Origin: Desulfovibrio sp. X2
GTDB lineage: Bacteria; Desulfobacterota; Desulfovibrionia; Desulfovibrionales; Desulfovibrionaceae
Length of the DNA: 64,000 bases
Direction of reading: 5' to 3'
Assembly: GCF_000422205.1 (NCBI RefSeq)
Contig: NZ_ATHV01000064.1
Span: 1-64,000, forward strand
Shown: positions 42,569 to 51,595 of the stretch, in pieces
How the letters are laid out: each line of letters opens with the position of its first letter
Position numbering within the stretch: position 1 is the stretch's first letter
Program-made: the position numbers and the translations under genes
The notes under the pieces: model-generated
What the model saw: the letters and a program-made list of their open reading frames with translations, nothing else
Databases searched by the model: none
Told to the model about the DNA's origin: nothing

Positions 42569-45148
42569 CTATTTGACCAGGTCGCGTATCTTGGCGTTGG
42601 CCTCGCCCAGCCGCTCCGCGAGCCGGTTGACCACGAAGCGGTGGATGGCCGAGGCGAGATGGGGATCCCTTGACTGGATCTCCTCCAGCATCTTCTTGGA
42701 GAGACGATAGATGACGCAGTCCTCCGTGGCAACGACCGAGGCCGAGCGCGGCGCCTCCGCATAGATGCCCATCTCGCCGAAGACGGTGCCTGCGCCCATC
42801 TTGACCAGGCGGATGATCTTGTTGCCTTCGAGCTCGAGCTGGACGTTCAGGTGGCCGGACTGGATCAGGTACATGGCGTCCGAGGGATCGCCCTGGCGGA
42901 ACACGGCCTGCCCCTTGCGCACCTCGATGCGCTCCAGGTAGCCCACGAAGCCCGAGACCACGGCGGGATCGGGCAGCGCGGAGCGCAGGATGTCCTCGAT
43001 GCTGACGGCACGCTCCGCGAGCTTGCCCGCGTCCTCGAGGAGGCGGTCCTCGCACCACTCCAGCGCGAAGTCGGCGTCCACGAAGGAGCGCGTCACCCCG
43101 GCCGGGTCGTTGAGCGCGAAGCCGACGCCCTGCAGCTGCCCTTCCACCTCGAAGGGCAGGCCCGCGAAGATGAGCGTCACGCCGAATTCCTCGGCCAGCT
43201 GGCGCAGCTTGCGCAGGCCGATGATCACGGCCGAATCGAGCCCGTTGACCAGTCTGAAGTCGAGGATCACGAAGCGGACGGGCGGCTGGTCCGAGGCCAG
43301 GAACCGCTCGCGCAGCTGCTTGAGGATCGTGCTCGTAGAGCCGAGGAAGATGAAACCCTGCAGGCGCAGGATGTGGATCTGCCCGCCCTGCTCGCGCAGC
43401 AGGCGCAGCTGCTCGGGCGCGCGGTCCACGTTGGCGCGGTTGGCCGCGCCCGAGAGGGCGAACTTGATCACGTTGACCCGGCCGTAGCGCATGATCAGGA
43501 TCATCATCGCCAGGACCGCGCCCACGCCCACGCCCATGCGGAAGCCCAGGAACACGGTGACCAGGAAGACGAACACCAGGACGCCGTAGTCGTCCTTGCG
43601 CGTGAACATGCTGTGGGTGTCGCCCAGCCAGCGCGCCACCATCTCGCATCCCAGGGCCACGAGGATGGCCGCGGGCACGAACTTGGGGATGAACGGCAGG
43701 ACGCGGCCGAAACAGACCGCCGCGGCGGCCAGGATCACGGCGGCCGTGAGGGCCGCGAGCGGGCCGCGCGCGCCGCTGCGCCAGGCGGCCATGGTCCGGG
43801 TCTCGGAATAGGAGCCCGGCGTTCCCCCGGCAAAGGCGGAGAGGATGTGCGCCTGTCCGAGCGTCTTCAGCTCGTCGTCGAGGTGGTAGTTGCCGCGCAC
43901 CTCGGTGTCGACCTCCGTGACCGTGAGCATGGCCGTGGCCACGACGAGGCCTGCCAGGGCCACCATGTAGCCGAGGTTGTCGAAGATAACGTCCCACTGG
44001 ATGCGGTCGATGAACCCCGGCAGATAGATGACCGAAATGTTGCGCGGGGCGTATCCTGCGAAGGCCCAGCCGTTCTGCGCCATCTCCTGCGGCGAGGTGC
44101 CGAGCAGCTGCACGCCGAAGACCGCGCCCGCCAGGAGCAGGACGAGCAGCAGCGGCTGGACCAGGGGACGGCGGAAACGCCGGGCCGCCAGGAAGAGCAG
44201 CACGCCGAGGCCGAAGGCCGGGAGCCATTTGAGGCAGACCTCGGTGCCGAAGGCCGGGGTGAGTCCGGCAAAGCAGACCATCTGCTCGTCGAGGAAGACG
44301 AAGACCATCTTCAGCACGAGCACGCCGAGGCCGGCCAGGATGCCGCCCACGACCTGGTGCGGTACGAAGCGCACCCAGCTGCCGAGCCCCTTGGCTCCCA
44401 CGAACCAGAAGAGCAGCCCGGCCAGGAAGGCGGCCAGGGACACGCCCGCTATCACCGTGGGCAGGATGACCGTGGCGGGGTGGTTCGCCAGCAGAGCCGC
44501 ATGCATGGACCTGACCATGAGCGCGACCACGGCGGCCCCGGCGATCTCCGGCCCGGCCTGGACAAAGGGGATGCGGCTCCTGAACGCCGCGTAGAGGGCG
44601 AAGATGGCGCCGGTGGCGAAGACCGCGGTGAGCCCGTGGGGAAAGTCGATGGGCAGCAGGCTGCCCGAGAAGATCAGACAGGCGACGGAAAGGCAGGCGA
44701 GCACGCCGGAGAAGCCGGAGAAGACTCCGGCCAGCACGTCGGCCGCGGAGTTGCCGGAGGAGAAGATTCCGGGCCGGGGGGCCTGCGCGGTTTCCTCGGC
44801 GATGGGGATGGAGGGTCCGGTGGACGCGCGCGGCTCCTCGTCCTCCCAGGTGGGCGTCTGGACGTCGTCCAGGGAGATGGGGCGCGGGGCCGCTTCCTCG
44901 CCGCCCTGTCCGGCAGCTTCCGGACCGTCCTGCCCCTTCCGGCCGTCCGACGGCTCCACGCCGCCCTCCTCGGGCGCGGGATGGAGCAGCACCGGAGGCT
45001 CGAGGTCGTCGTGGTCATCGCGCGCCTCCGGCGAGGAGGGCTCGATGCTCACGGAATGGCCGCATTTGGGGCACGGGATGCTGCGCCCGAGATACTTGTC
45101 CGCGACGTCCTTGGTCAGGCCGCAGTTGGCGCAGTGAAAGACGGCCAC
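42569..45148 (-). CDS. SulP transporter fused to zinc ribbon, STAS and cyclic-nucleotide domains
   Basis: An 859-residue multidomain protein. The first 30 residues form a zinc ribbon (C6-C9, C26-C29; HCANCG and PCPKCG). A disordered acidic linker follows, then a SulP membrane core (about 130-560), a STAS domain (about 575-690, VIGLRKLRQLAEEFG region) and a C-terminal cyclic-nucleotide-binding fold with VFGEMGIYAEAPRSASV. The GTG at 45148 is chosen because GGAGGGGG lies eight bases upstream; an ATG 30 bases earlier has no such site. It probably transports an inorganic anion under cAMP or similar control. Substrate and ligand are unknown. Confidence 0.85.
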   Translation of the reverse strand: MAVFHCANCGLTKDVADKYLGRSIPCPKCGHSVSIEPSSPEARDDHDDLEPPVLLHPAPEEGGVEPSDGRKGQDGPEAAGQGGEEAAPRPISLDDVQTPTWEDEEPRASTGPSIPIAEETAQAPRPGIFSSGNSAADVLAGVFSGFSGVLACLSVACLIFSGSLLPIDFPHGLTAVFATGAIFALYAAFRSRIPFVQAGPEIAGAAVVALMVRSMHAALLANHPATVILPTVIAGVSLAAFLAGLLFWFVGAKGLGSWVRFVPHQVVGGILAGLGVLVLKMVFVFLDEQMVCFAGLTPAFGTEVCLKWLPAFGLGVLLFLAARRFRRPLVQPLLLVLLLAGAVFGVQLLGTSPQEMAQNGWAFAGYAPRNISVIYLPGFIDRIQWDVIFDNLGYMVALAGLVVATAMLTVTEVDTEVRGNYHLDDELKTLGQAHILSAFAGGTPGSYSETRTMAAWRSGARGPLAALTAAVILAAAAVCFGRVLPFIPKFVPAAILVALGCEMVARWLGDTHSMFTRKDDYGVLVFVFLVTVFLGFRMGVGVGAVLAMMILIMRYGRVNVIKFALSGAANRANVDRAPEQLRLLREQGGQIHILRLQGFIFLGSTSTILKQLRERFLASDQPPVRFVILDFRLVNGLDSAVIIGLRKLRQLAEEFGVTLIFAGLPFEVEGQLQGVGFALNDPAGVTRSFVDADFALEWCEDRLLEDAGKLAERAVSIEDILRSALPDPAVVSGFVGYLERIEVRKGQAVFRQGDPSDAMYLIQSGHLNVQLELEGNKIIRLVKMGAGTVFGEMGIYAEAPRSASVVATEDCVIYRLSKKMLEEIQSRDPHLASAIHRFVVNRLAERLGEANAKIRDLVK

Positions 45149-45312
45149 TGGGCAAACCCCCTCCGGTTTTGGTCGCATCCGGCCCCCGGGAGGTCCCGGC
45201 CGACGGGGCGCTGTGCGCGTGTGACCCGACCTTACCTCAACTCCGCGTCACGAATCAACAAATCGAACACGAAATACCGCATGGCCGAAGGCTCGGCGCC
45301 CGCGGCGCAGGA

Positions 45313-45963
45313 TCAGCCCTGCTCCTCCCACTCGCTGCGCACGCGGTTGACCACGTCCTGGATCAGGGGGAGCTGTTCGCCGGGGCAGACGCCGATCAGG
45401 GGCTGGCCGCTCTCCACGTTCTCGCCGAGCTTGAAGTAGACGGCGTAGATCTTCCCTTCCGGGCCGTTGTAGGGGAGCACTGTCTCGCGCTTCATGCGCG
45501 ACATGATGAACAGTTCCATGCCGGGGCGCACTTCCACCGCGTTCTTGCCAGAGGCGCGCATCTTCTTGTCGATGTCCGGCAGGAAGTAGTACTTGGCCCG
45601 CTCGGGCGCGACGAAGAGGTGCAGCGCCTTCTTCAGGATGAGGTCGATGACCTCCTTGCTGGTCAGGTAGTGGCGGATGGTGGCGAGCTTGGTGCCCGCC
45701 TCGACGAAGCGGCCCGCCACGGCCGTCTCCACGGATTCGAGCACGCCGTTCAGCGACGCGCGGATGGGCTTCTTGTTCTTCTCGCGCTCGAGCGTGGCGA
45801 TGAGCGTTCCGGGCTTTTCGCGGTAGGTTCCGTGTGGTCCCTGGACCGTGGCCCCGGGCTCCTTGAGCACGAACTCGACCGTGCCGGTGTGCGGGGCCGT
45901 GATGTCTATCAGCTCGTAGGGCGAGGCTTTCAGCTCCTCGAGCAGTTCCTTGACGTTGAACAC
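45313..45963 (-). CDS. Biotin carboxyl carrier-like protein with two barrel-sandwich domains
   Basis: A 216-residue protein that ends in a biotinyl-type domain: RPGMELFIMSRMKRETVLPY, then GKIYAVYFKLGENVESGQPL. The biotin lysine would be K158, but the usual EAMKM reads SRMKRE. The N-terminal half (residues 18-100) resembles a second, lysine-shifted barrel-sandwich fold. It follows the accAD fusion by 20 bases. Its likely role is to carry carboxybiotin between AccC and AccAD; the altered motif leaves some doubt about biotinylation. Confidence 0.8.
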   Translation of the reverse strand: MFNVKELLEELKASPYELIDITAPHTGTVEFVLKEPGATVQGPHGTYREKPGTLIATLEREKNKKPIRASLNGVLESVETAVAGRFVEAGTKLATIRHYLTSKEVIDLILKKALHLFVAPERAKYYFLPDIDKKMRASGKNAVEVRPGMELFIMSRMKRETVLPYNGPEGKIYAVYFKLGENVESGQPLIGVCPGEQLPLIQDVVNRVRSEWEEQG

Positions 45964-45983
45964 GCGTGCTCCTTCCTGCCCTG

Positions 45984-48257
45984 CTAGCGGTAGTAGAGGT
46001 TGCGGCCGCCCATGGTCAGCAGGGCCTGGTAGAGGTTCTTGCGGGCTTCGCGACGGTCCCAGATGCCCTGGATGTGGCCCCTGGAGAGGGCCTGGTGGGC
46101 CTGGTGGTAGTCGGGCGGAATGTCCACGCCGGTGGTTTCCTTGATCACGCCGGGACCGGCGAAGCCGATGTTGGCCGAACGGATGGCGAACTGGTAGGGC
46201 GAGCAGCCCAGGAAGCTGGCCACGGGGCCTGCGTAGGAATTGGTGTCGTAGAGGACCACGTAGAGGCCGCCGTCCTCGATGTAGCGGTGCACGGCCATGG
46301 TGCAGCGCGGCATCTGGATGACGCCGTTGGTGCCTTCCTGGATGCGGATGCCCGCGGTGCCGTGAACGTAGGCCAGGAACGGATAGTGCTTCTTCTTGGC
46401 CCGCTCAACGGCGCGGATGAACTTCTCGCCCTCGGCCGCGCCCACCGAGCCGCCCCTGAAGGGGGCCACGAGCATGGCGACCACGAGGTTGACGTTCTCG
46501 ATGCGCGCCTCGAAGGTCATGCATGCGGAGCGCAGGCCAGTCTTCTTCTTGGCCTGCTCGACGCGCTGGTCGAAGCCCTCGTAGCTCAGCGGGTTGCCCG
46601 ACTCGATCTGGCCGTTGAACTCGAAGATCGAGTCCTGGTCGAAGACGTTGTAGAGGTACCACTGGTATTCCATGGTGAAGTGGTGGCCGCAGTAGCCGCA
46701 CACGCCCGCGTACTCGCCGAACAGGTCCGGCGCCCAGAGGTCAAGGCAGCCGTGCGTCTCGGAGTTGGGGCAGGTGACTGTCCTGTCCTCCTTGGCCTTG
46801 GGGCTGATGTAGGCCCACTTGCCGCCCTGCTGCTCGCCCTCGTCCCACTTGGAGAGCTGGGTGAGGCTGCTCTTGGCTTCCTCGGACACGGTCGAGGGCT
46901 TGCCGCCGCCGATCTTGTCCAGCATGGCGCGCACGGGCTTGCCGACCTTGTTGCGCACGAGATGCGCCTCGGCCTCCAGCTCCTCGCGCAGGCGCTGGAT
47001 CTTGCGGTGGTGCTTGCGCAGGAATTCGTAGCGGAAGAAGGAGTTGACCGCCCAGGCCGCGTCCTGGAAGCGGGCCATGAACTTCTCGCTCACGGAGCGC
47101 TTGTCCAGGTAGGCCGACTGCGCCAGGGCGCGGAATTTCTGGTGCCGCTTCCAGACCAGGCTGTCGCGCGCCTTGGAGGACAGGTGCCAGGAGACGTAGA
47201 CCTCCTCGGCGTCCATGGGGGCCTTGTCGCCGTCCGCGAGGCGCGAGTTGAGCGCCAGGGAACGGAAGAGCTTCATGCCCTTGACCTGGAGCACCACCTG
47301 GTTGGTGGCGTTGATCATCTCGTTGCGCAGGGTCTTGTAGAAGTCGTAGTGGTCCACGCGCGCGCCGAGCGGCGGCTCGGTCACCACGCGGTCGACGTAG
47401 CCCATGCGCAGGTTGTCCTCGGCGGTGATCTTCAGCTGCCGGGCGCACTTCTCGATGAGCTCGGGGGCCACCCGTTCGCCCTGCCGCGTCTTGGCCTCGA
47501 TGGCCGCGGCGCCCTCGGGGGAGATGACCGAATAGTAGCCGTGGGAGAACATGAGGCGCATGTCGGACAGGGCGATGGCCTCGGCGCCGCCGGAGCCGCC
47601 CTCGGAGATGGCCGCCACGAAGGGCACGCGCAGCTCCGACATCTCGAAGAGGTTGCGCGCGATCTGCTGCGCCGCGCCCGGGTAGTCCTCGATGGGGTAC
47701 GAACCCGGGGTGAAGACGTAGGCGTGGATCGGGATGTTCTCCATCTCCGCGACCTTCATGTAGTGCAACGCCTTGGCGTTGCCCCAGGGCTTGACCGAGC
47801 CGCCGTTGCGGAACTCCTGGCCGTGGCCCTTCTCTTGGCCGATGACCATGACCGGCTGGTGCATGACCTTCTTGCCCACGCGGCGGGTGATGTAGGCCCG
47901 CGCGATGAGCATGGAGGGGTCGATGGAGTATTCGTCCTGACCGCCGATCTCGGTGTAGTTGTCGTAGACGTTCTCGAGGATGTCCTTGAGGCAGACGCGC
48001 ATGGGATGGCGCACGATGCGCACGCGGTCCATGGGGGTCAGCTGGGCGTCGAGCTTCTTCTCGAGGAAGAAGAAGAGGTCCTCGAGCTGCGCCATGTGGC
48101 GCATCTGCTCGGACACGTCCATGCCCCTGGAGTGGGCCAGGAACTCGTCGAGCCTGGCCTGCAGGAGCTTGATGTTGGCGTTTTCCTTGTCGCCGAAGAT
48201 ATCGCGGATGTAGCCCAGGCGTTCCTGGAGCAAACGTATTCTGTTGTCGAGTTCCAT
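45984..48257 (-). CDS. Acyl-CoA carboxylase carboxyltransferase, fused AccA-AccD
   Basis: A 757-residue fusion. The N-terminal half is AccA-like (AISEGGSGGAEAIALSD and SVISPEGAAAIEAK). A helical linker of about 100 residues follows, then an AccD-like half with a zinc-finger region (CPNSETHGC to GVCGYCGHHF) and oxyanion motifs GTAGIRIQEG and IGFAGPGVIKETTG. In most bacteria alpha and beta subunits are separate. It transfers carboxyl from carboxybiotin to acetyl-CoA for fatty-acid synthesis. It lies between accC and the carrier gene. Confidence 0.92.
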   Translation of the reverse strand: MELDNRIRLLQERLGYIRDIFGDKENANIKLLQARLDEFLAHSRGMDVSEQMRHMAQLEDLFFFLEKKLDAQLTPMDRVRIVRHPMRVCLKDILENVYDNYTEIGGQDEYSIDPSMLIARAYITRRVGKKVMHQPVMVIGQEKGHGQEFRNGGSVKPWGNAKALHYMKVAEMENIPIHAYVFTPGSYPIEDYPGAAQQIARNLFEMSELRVPFVAAISEGGSGGAEAIALSDMRLMFSHGYYSVISPEGAAAIEAKTRQGERVAPELIEKCARQLKITAEDNLRMGYVDRVVTEPPLGARVDHYDFYKTLRNEMINATNQVVLQVKGMKLFRSLALNSRLADGDKAPMDAEEVYVSWHLSSKARDSLVWKRHQKFRALAQSAYLDKRSVSEKFMARFQDAAWAVNSFFRYEFLRKHHRKIQRLREELEAEAHLVRNKVGKPVRAMLDKIGGGKPSTVSEEAKSSLTQLSKWDEGEQQGGKWAYISPKAKEDRTVTCPNSETHGCLDLWAPDLFGEYAGVCGYCGHHFTMEYQWYLYNVFDQDSIFEFNGQIESGNPLSYEGFDQRVEQAKKKTGLRSACMTFEARIENVNLVVAMLVAPFRGGSVGAAEGEKFIRAVERAKKKHYPFLAYVHGTAGIRIQEGTNGVIQMPRCTMAVHRYIEDGGLYVVLYDTNSYAGPVASFLGCSPYQFAIRSANIGFAGPGVIKETTGVDIPPDYHQAHQALSRGHIQGIWDRREARKNLYQALLTMGGRNLYYR

Positions 48258-48273
48258 TGTTCTGCCCTGGGGC

Positions 48274-49692
48274 TTAGAATTCCAAAAGGTTCGCGGTCTT
48301 GTCCCGCAGGAACGAGACGTTGGAGCGCAGGGGCTGCCCTGCCTTGTCCACCCCTTCCAGCACCAGGGAGTCCAGGAACTCCACGCCGCGCGCCTTGGCC
48401 TCGGCGAGGTCCTTGCCCTTGACGATGGCCAGCGCGAGGTTGGGGTCGAATTCCGTGGGGATCTCGTACGCCACGTCGGTGGGCACGTGGGTCAGCACGG
48501 AGAGCCAGGGCAGGTCGGCCCAGGCGAAGCGGTCGATACGTCCCACCCAGGGGGTGAAGCGGTTGTCCGGGTCCTCGGCGATGATGCGGTACTCGATGCT
48601 CACGCCGTCGAAGGTGACGTTCTCCTGGGAGTAGCCGAGCGGCTCGCCGAGCGCGCAGCGGATCTGCTCCTTGATGAGGTCCACGGGGCCCTCGCCGTTG
48701 ATGCTCGAGATGGCGCCCGAGATGCCGTTCTCCACCTGGATGCGGGTGTTGACCTCCATCAGGAACGGGTCGCCCTTGGGGGTCACGATCCACTCCCAGG
48801 TGCCGACGGAGTTGTAGCCGACCTCCTTGGCGATGCGCAGGGAGTATTCGGTGATGTCGGCCAGCACTTTGGCCGCGTCGAAGCCGTAGCTCAGCTCCTT
48901 GGGGGTGAAGCCGGGCGCGACCTCGATGCGCTTCTGGCGGCCGGTGCTCTGCACCGTGCAGTTGCGCGTGGCGAAGTGGATGTGCGACGTGCCGGCCTTG
49001 TCGCCCAGTATCTGCACCTCGAGGTGGTTGAAATCGAAGATGCGCTGCTCGATGAGCACGCCGGAGTCCTGGAACTGGCGCTTGGCGTAGTTGCGCAGGC
49101 GGCGGTAGGTGGAGCGGAAGGTGTCCATGCGCTCCACTTCCTCGATGCCCATGCCCCCGCCGCCCGCGGAGGCCTTGAGCAGCACGAGGTGGCGCTCGAA
49201 GCCCTGGTCCGCCTGGAAGGCGAAGAGGCTCTCGCCGATCTCCTCGGCCTCCATCTCGTCGTAGATGGGCCGGTCGGAGCCGGGCACCGTGGGCACGTTC
49301 AGACGGCGCGCCAGGCGCTTGGTGTTGATCTTGTCGCCCAGCTCGCGGATGACCTGCCACGAGGGGCCTATCCAGACCAGGGGACGGTCTCGCTTGACCA
49401 CGCGGCGGGCGAAGCGGAAGTCCTCGGCGAAGAAGCCGTATCCCGGATGGACCGCGGTGGCTCCCGCGTCGTCGGCCACGGCCAGGAGCTCGTTGGCGTC
49501 GTGGTAGGAGGCCACCTGGTAGGCGGCCTTGTCGCCGCCGTGCTTGCGCGCGTGGCGCACATGGCCGGAGAACTCGTCTTCCTTGGTGTGGACGGCCACG
49601 AAATCCAGGCCGAGCTTGCGGCAGGCGTTGATGATGCGGATGGCTATCTCGCCCCGGTTCGCGACCAGGACCTTATGTCGTTTCGCGGACAC
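48274..49692 (-). CDS. accC: Biotin carboxylase AccC
   Basis: A 472-residue ATP-grasp biotin carboxylase. Motifs: KVLVANRGEIAIRI at the N terminus, HPGYGFFAED, the glycine-rich ATP loop KASAGGGGMGIEEV and FLMEVNTRIQVENGISG. The GTG at 49692 is chosen because GGGAGA lies six bases upstream and the first conserved strand starts eight residues later. First gene of the carboxylase operon. Confidence 0.94.
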   Translation of the reverse strand: MSAKRHKVLVANRGEIAIRIINACRKLGLDFVAVHTKEDEFSGHVRHARKHGGDKAAYQVASYHDANELLAVADDAGATAVHPGYGFFAEDFRFARRVVKRDRPLVWIGPSWQVIRELGDKINTKRLARRLNVPTVPGSDRPIYDEMEAEEIGESLFAFQADQGFERHLVLLKASAGGGGMGIEEVERMDTFRSTYRRLRNYAKRQFQDSGVLIEQRIFDFNHLEVQILGDKAGTSHIHFATRNCTVQSTGRQKRIEVAPGFTPKELSYGFDAAKVLADITEYSLRIAKEVGYNSVGTWEWIVTPKGDPFLMEVNTRIQVENGISGAISSINGEGPVDLIKEQIRCALGEPLGYSQENVTFDGVSIEYRIIAEDPDNRFTPWVGRIDRFAWADLPWLSVLTHVPTDVAYEIPTEFDPNLALAIVKGKDLAEAKARGVEFLDSLVLEGVDKAGQPLRSNVSFLRDKTANLLEF

Positions 49693-49999
49693 GCGGAATC
49701 TCCCTTCTATCGGGCTTTCTCGGGCCGGACGGCAATGAGCCAAGCGGGGGGCGCCGCCGCATTCGAGCGCGGCCTGTTCGCAGGATATATCGCAACCACC
49801 CCGTCCGGGGCGAACATGACCCGGCGTTTACCGCCGTGACGTCCGGCACAACGTTGTTGACGCGCGGCGTCGCCGCGCTGATCTCTCGGCTTTGAGGCAA
49901 CCGGCCTTTTGAACCGGAGCGGTAGGAATGTCAAGCCCGCCGCCCTTTCCTGCGAATCCCGGGCGGTCGGCCCGGGCCCATTCCACGCTATCGACCGTG
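49693..49999. other. Intergenic region upstream of accC
   Basis: This 307-base gap separates the accC start and the motB stop. It contains the candidate accC promoter listed separately and several GC-rich inverted repeats, such as the one around 49860-49880, none with a T-run. No supported gene was seen. Confidence 0.5.
49906..49934 (-). promoter_or_regulatory. Candidate promoter of the acc operon
   Basis: The minus strand has a perfect -35 TTGACA (49929-49934) and, after 17 bases, CAAAAG (49906-49911), a poor -10. It would give a leader of about 210 bases before accC. Confidence 0.35.
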
Positions 50000-50734
50000 C
50001 TACTGCACGATCTTCTCCAGGACGAACTCCACCCGCCTGTTCTTGGCCCGGTTCTCCGGCGAGGTGTTGGGGTAGAGCGGATCGAGTTCGCCCAGCCCCG
50101 TGGCGGTCATCCTGTTCGGGCTTATGCCCATCTCCACCATGGCCCGGAGCACGTTGACCGCACGCAGGGCCGAAAGCTCCCAGTTGTCGTGGAAGCGCGC
50201 CCCCGCGGTGGGGGCGACGTCGTCGGTGTAGCCCTTGATGTTAATCATCTCGTCCGGATACTTGATGAAGAAATTCTTCATCCGGGCCAGTATCTCCCGC
50301 CCTTCAGGCTTCAGGGTGGCGGAGCCGGAATCGAAAAGCACCTCGCTCGGCATGCGCAGGGTGATCTTGCCCTTGTCCAGCTTGGCCGTGACCAGCCCGG
50401 CCACGCCCTGGGTGGTCTGCAGGAGCTTCACGTCCTGGAAGACCCGCTGCTGCGCCTGCTCGAGCTGGCGGCGCATCTGGATCTGCTCCATCAGGACGCT
50501 GGCTTCCTTGGCCGTGATGCGCGAAGTGTTGATGCTCGTCTCCTTGCCCTGCAGCGCCGACTTGATGGCCGAGAACGAGTCGGTGAACTGATTCTTGTCG
50601 AGGGTGGACATGGAGAACAGCAGCACGAAAAAGGTCAGCAGCAGCGTGACCATGTCGGAGTAGGTCAGAAGCCATTCGCCGGTCGAGGCCTCCTCCTCCT
50701 CTTCGAGCCCGAGCCCTTCGTCGTCATCGCTCAT
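50000..50734 (-). CDS. motB: Flagellar motor stator protein MotB
   Basis: A 244-residue stator subunit. One N-terminal membrane segment carries the ion-binding Asp in TYSDMVTLLLTFFVLLFS. The C-terminal OmpA/MotB domain anchors to peptidoglycan (GYTDDVAPTAGARFHDNWEL and SPENRAKNRRVEF). AAGGAG precedes the ATG inside motA. It overlaps motA by 11 bases. Confidence 0.95.
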   Translation of the reverse strand: MSDDDEGLGLEEEEEASTGEWLLTYSDMVTLLLTFFVLLFSMSTLDKNQFTDSFSAIKSALQGKETSINTSRITAKEASVLMEQIQMRRQLEQAQQRVFQDVKLLQTTQGVAGLVTAKLDKGKITLRMPSEVLFDSGSATLKPEGREILARMKNFFIKYPDEMINIKGYTDDVAPTAGARFHDNWELSALRAVNVLRAMVEMGISPNRMTATGLGELDPLYPNTSPENRAKNRRVEFVLEKIVQ

Positions 50735-51479
50735 ATCTTCGCTCCTTCGGGGCTATGAAGGATGAGAGCTTCTCGTATACCAGACGAGGGTTGTTGTTCT
50801 CAAGGATGCATTTCGCTCCCTCGAAAATGATCTCCAGGTGCAGGATCTCCTGCTGCGTTCGGGCGAAGAGCTTGCCCGCGATGGGCAGGAAGAGCAGGTT
50901 GGACATGATCGAGCCGTAGAAGGTGGTGATCAGCGCCACGGCCATGGCCGGACCGATGGACTTGGGATCGTCCAGCCGCGTGAGCATCTGCACGAGGCCG
51001 ATCAGGGTGCCGATCATGCCGAAGGCCGGGGCATAGGCCGCGAGGCCGCGGAAGACGTCCTGGCCGATCTTGTGGCGCTTCTTCATGGCGCCGATCTCGA
51101 TGCGCAACGTGTCGCGGATGAGGCCGGGATCGGCGTTGTCCGCGATGAGCTGGCAGGATTTCTTGAGCACCGCGTTCTCGGTCTGGATGTTCTCCAGCGC
51201 CAGAAGTCCCTCGCGGCGGCTGATCTCGGCCACCTTGACCATGATGTCCACCACCTCGCGCGGGCGGACCTTGCGCGAGGCGAAGATCTTGACCCCGGCG
51301 TAGAAGGCCTGCATGACCTCCTCGAACGGAAAGGCCACGCTGATGGCGGCCAGGGAGCCGCCCACGACGATCAGGATCGAGGGAATGTTGATGAAATCCA
51401 TGATGGAGCCGCCCAGAAGGATGGCTCCCGTGACCATGGCGAGGCCGACGATCAGACCGAGTAGAGTCGCGATATCCAT
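50724..51479 (-). CDS. motA: Flagellar motor stator protein MotA
   Basis: A 251-residue membrane protein with four hydrophobic segments (such as LLGLIVGLAMVTGAILLGG and the pair near 150-200). The cytoplasmic loop has the charged PREVVDIMVKVAEISRREGL region that contacts FliG. With MotB it forms the ion channel that turns the flagellum. AAGGCG lies just before the ATG. The chemotaxis genes elsewhere in the window fit a motile cell. Confidence 0.94.
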   Translation of the reverse strand: MDIATLLGLIVGLAMVTGAILLGGSIMDFINIPSILIVVGGSLAAISVAFPFEEVMQAFYAGVKIFASRKVRPREVVDIMVKVAEISRREGLLALENIQTENAVLKKSCQLIADNADPGLIRDTLRIEIGAMKKRHKIGQDVFRGLAAYAPAFGMIGTLIGLVQMLTRLDDPKSIGPAMAVALITTFYGSIMSNLLFLPIAGKLFARTQQEILHLEIIFEGAKCILENNNPRLVYEKLSSFIAPKERRYER

Positions 51480-51595
51480 GTATTACGCCTTAGTATCAGA
51501 GGTCGTCTTGACATCGGCCCGTCCCTGACGGACATTCGGAACATCGCTGCCTGCCGTTGAACGGCTGTGCAATTGCTAGCAAATTTGGGTTGTAT

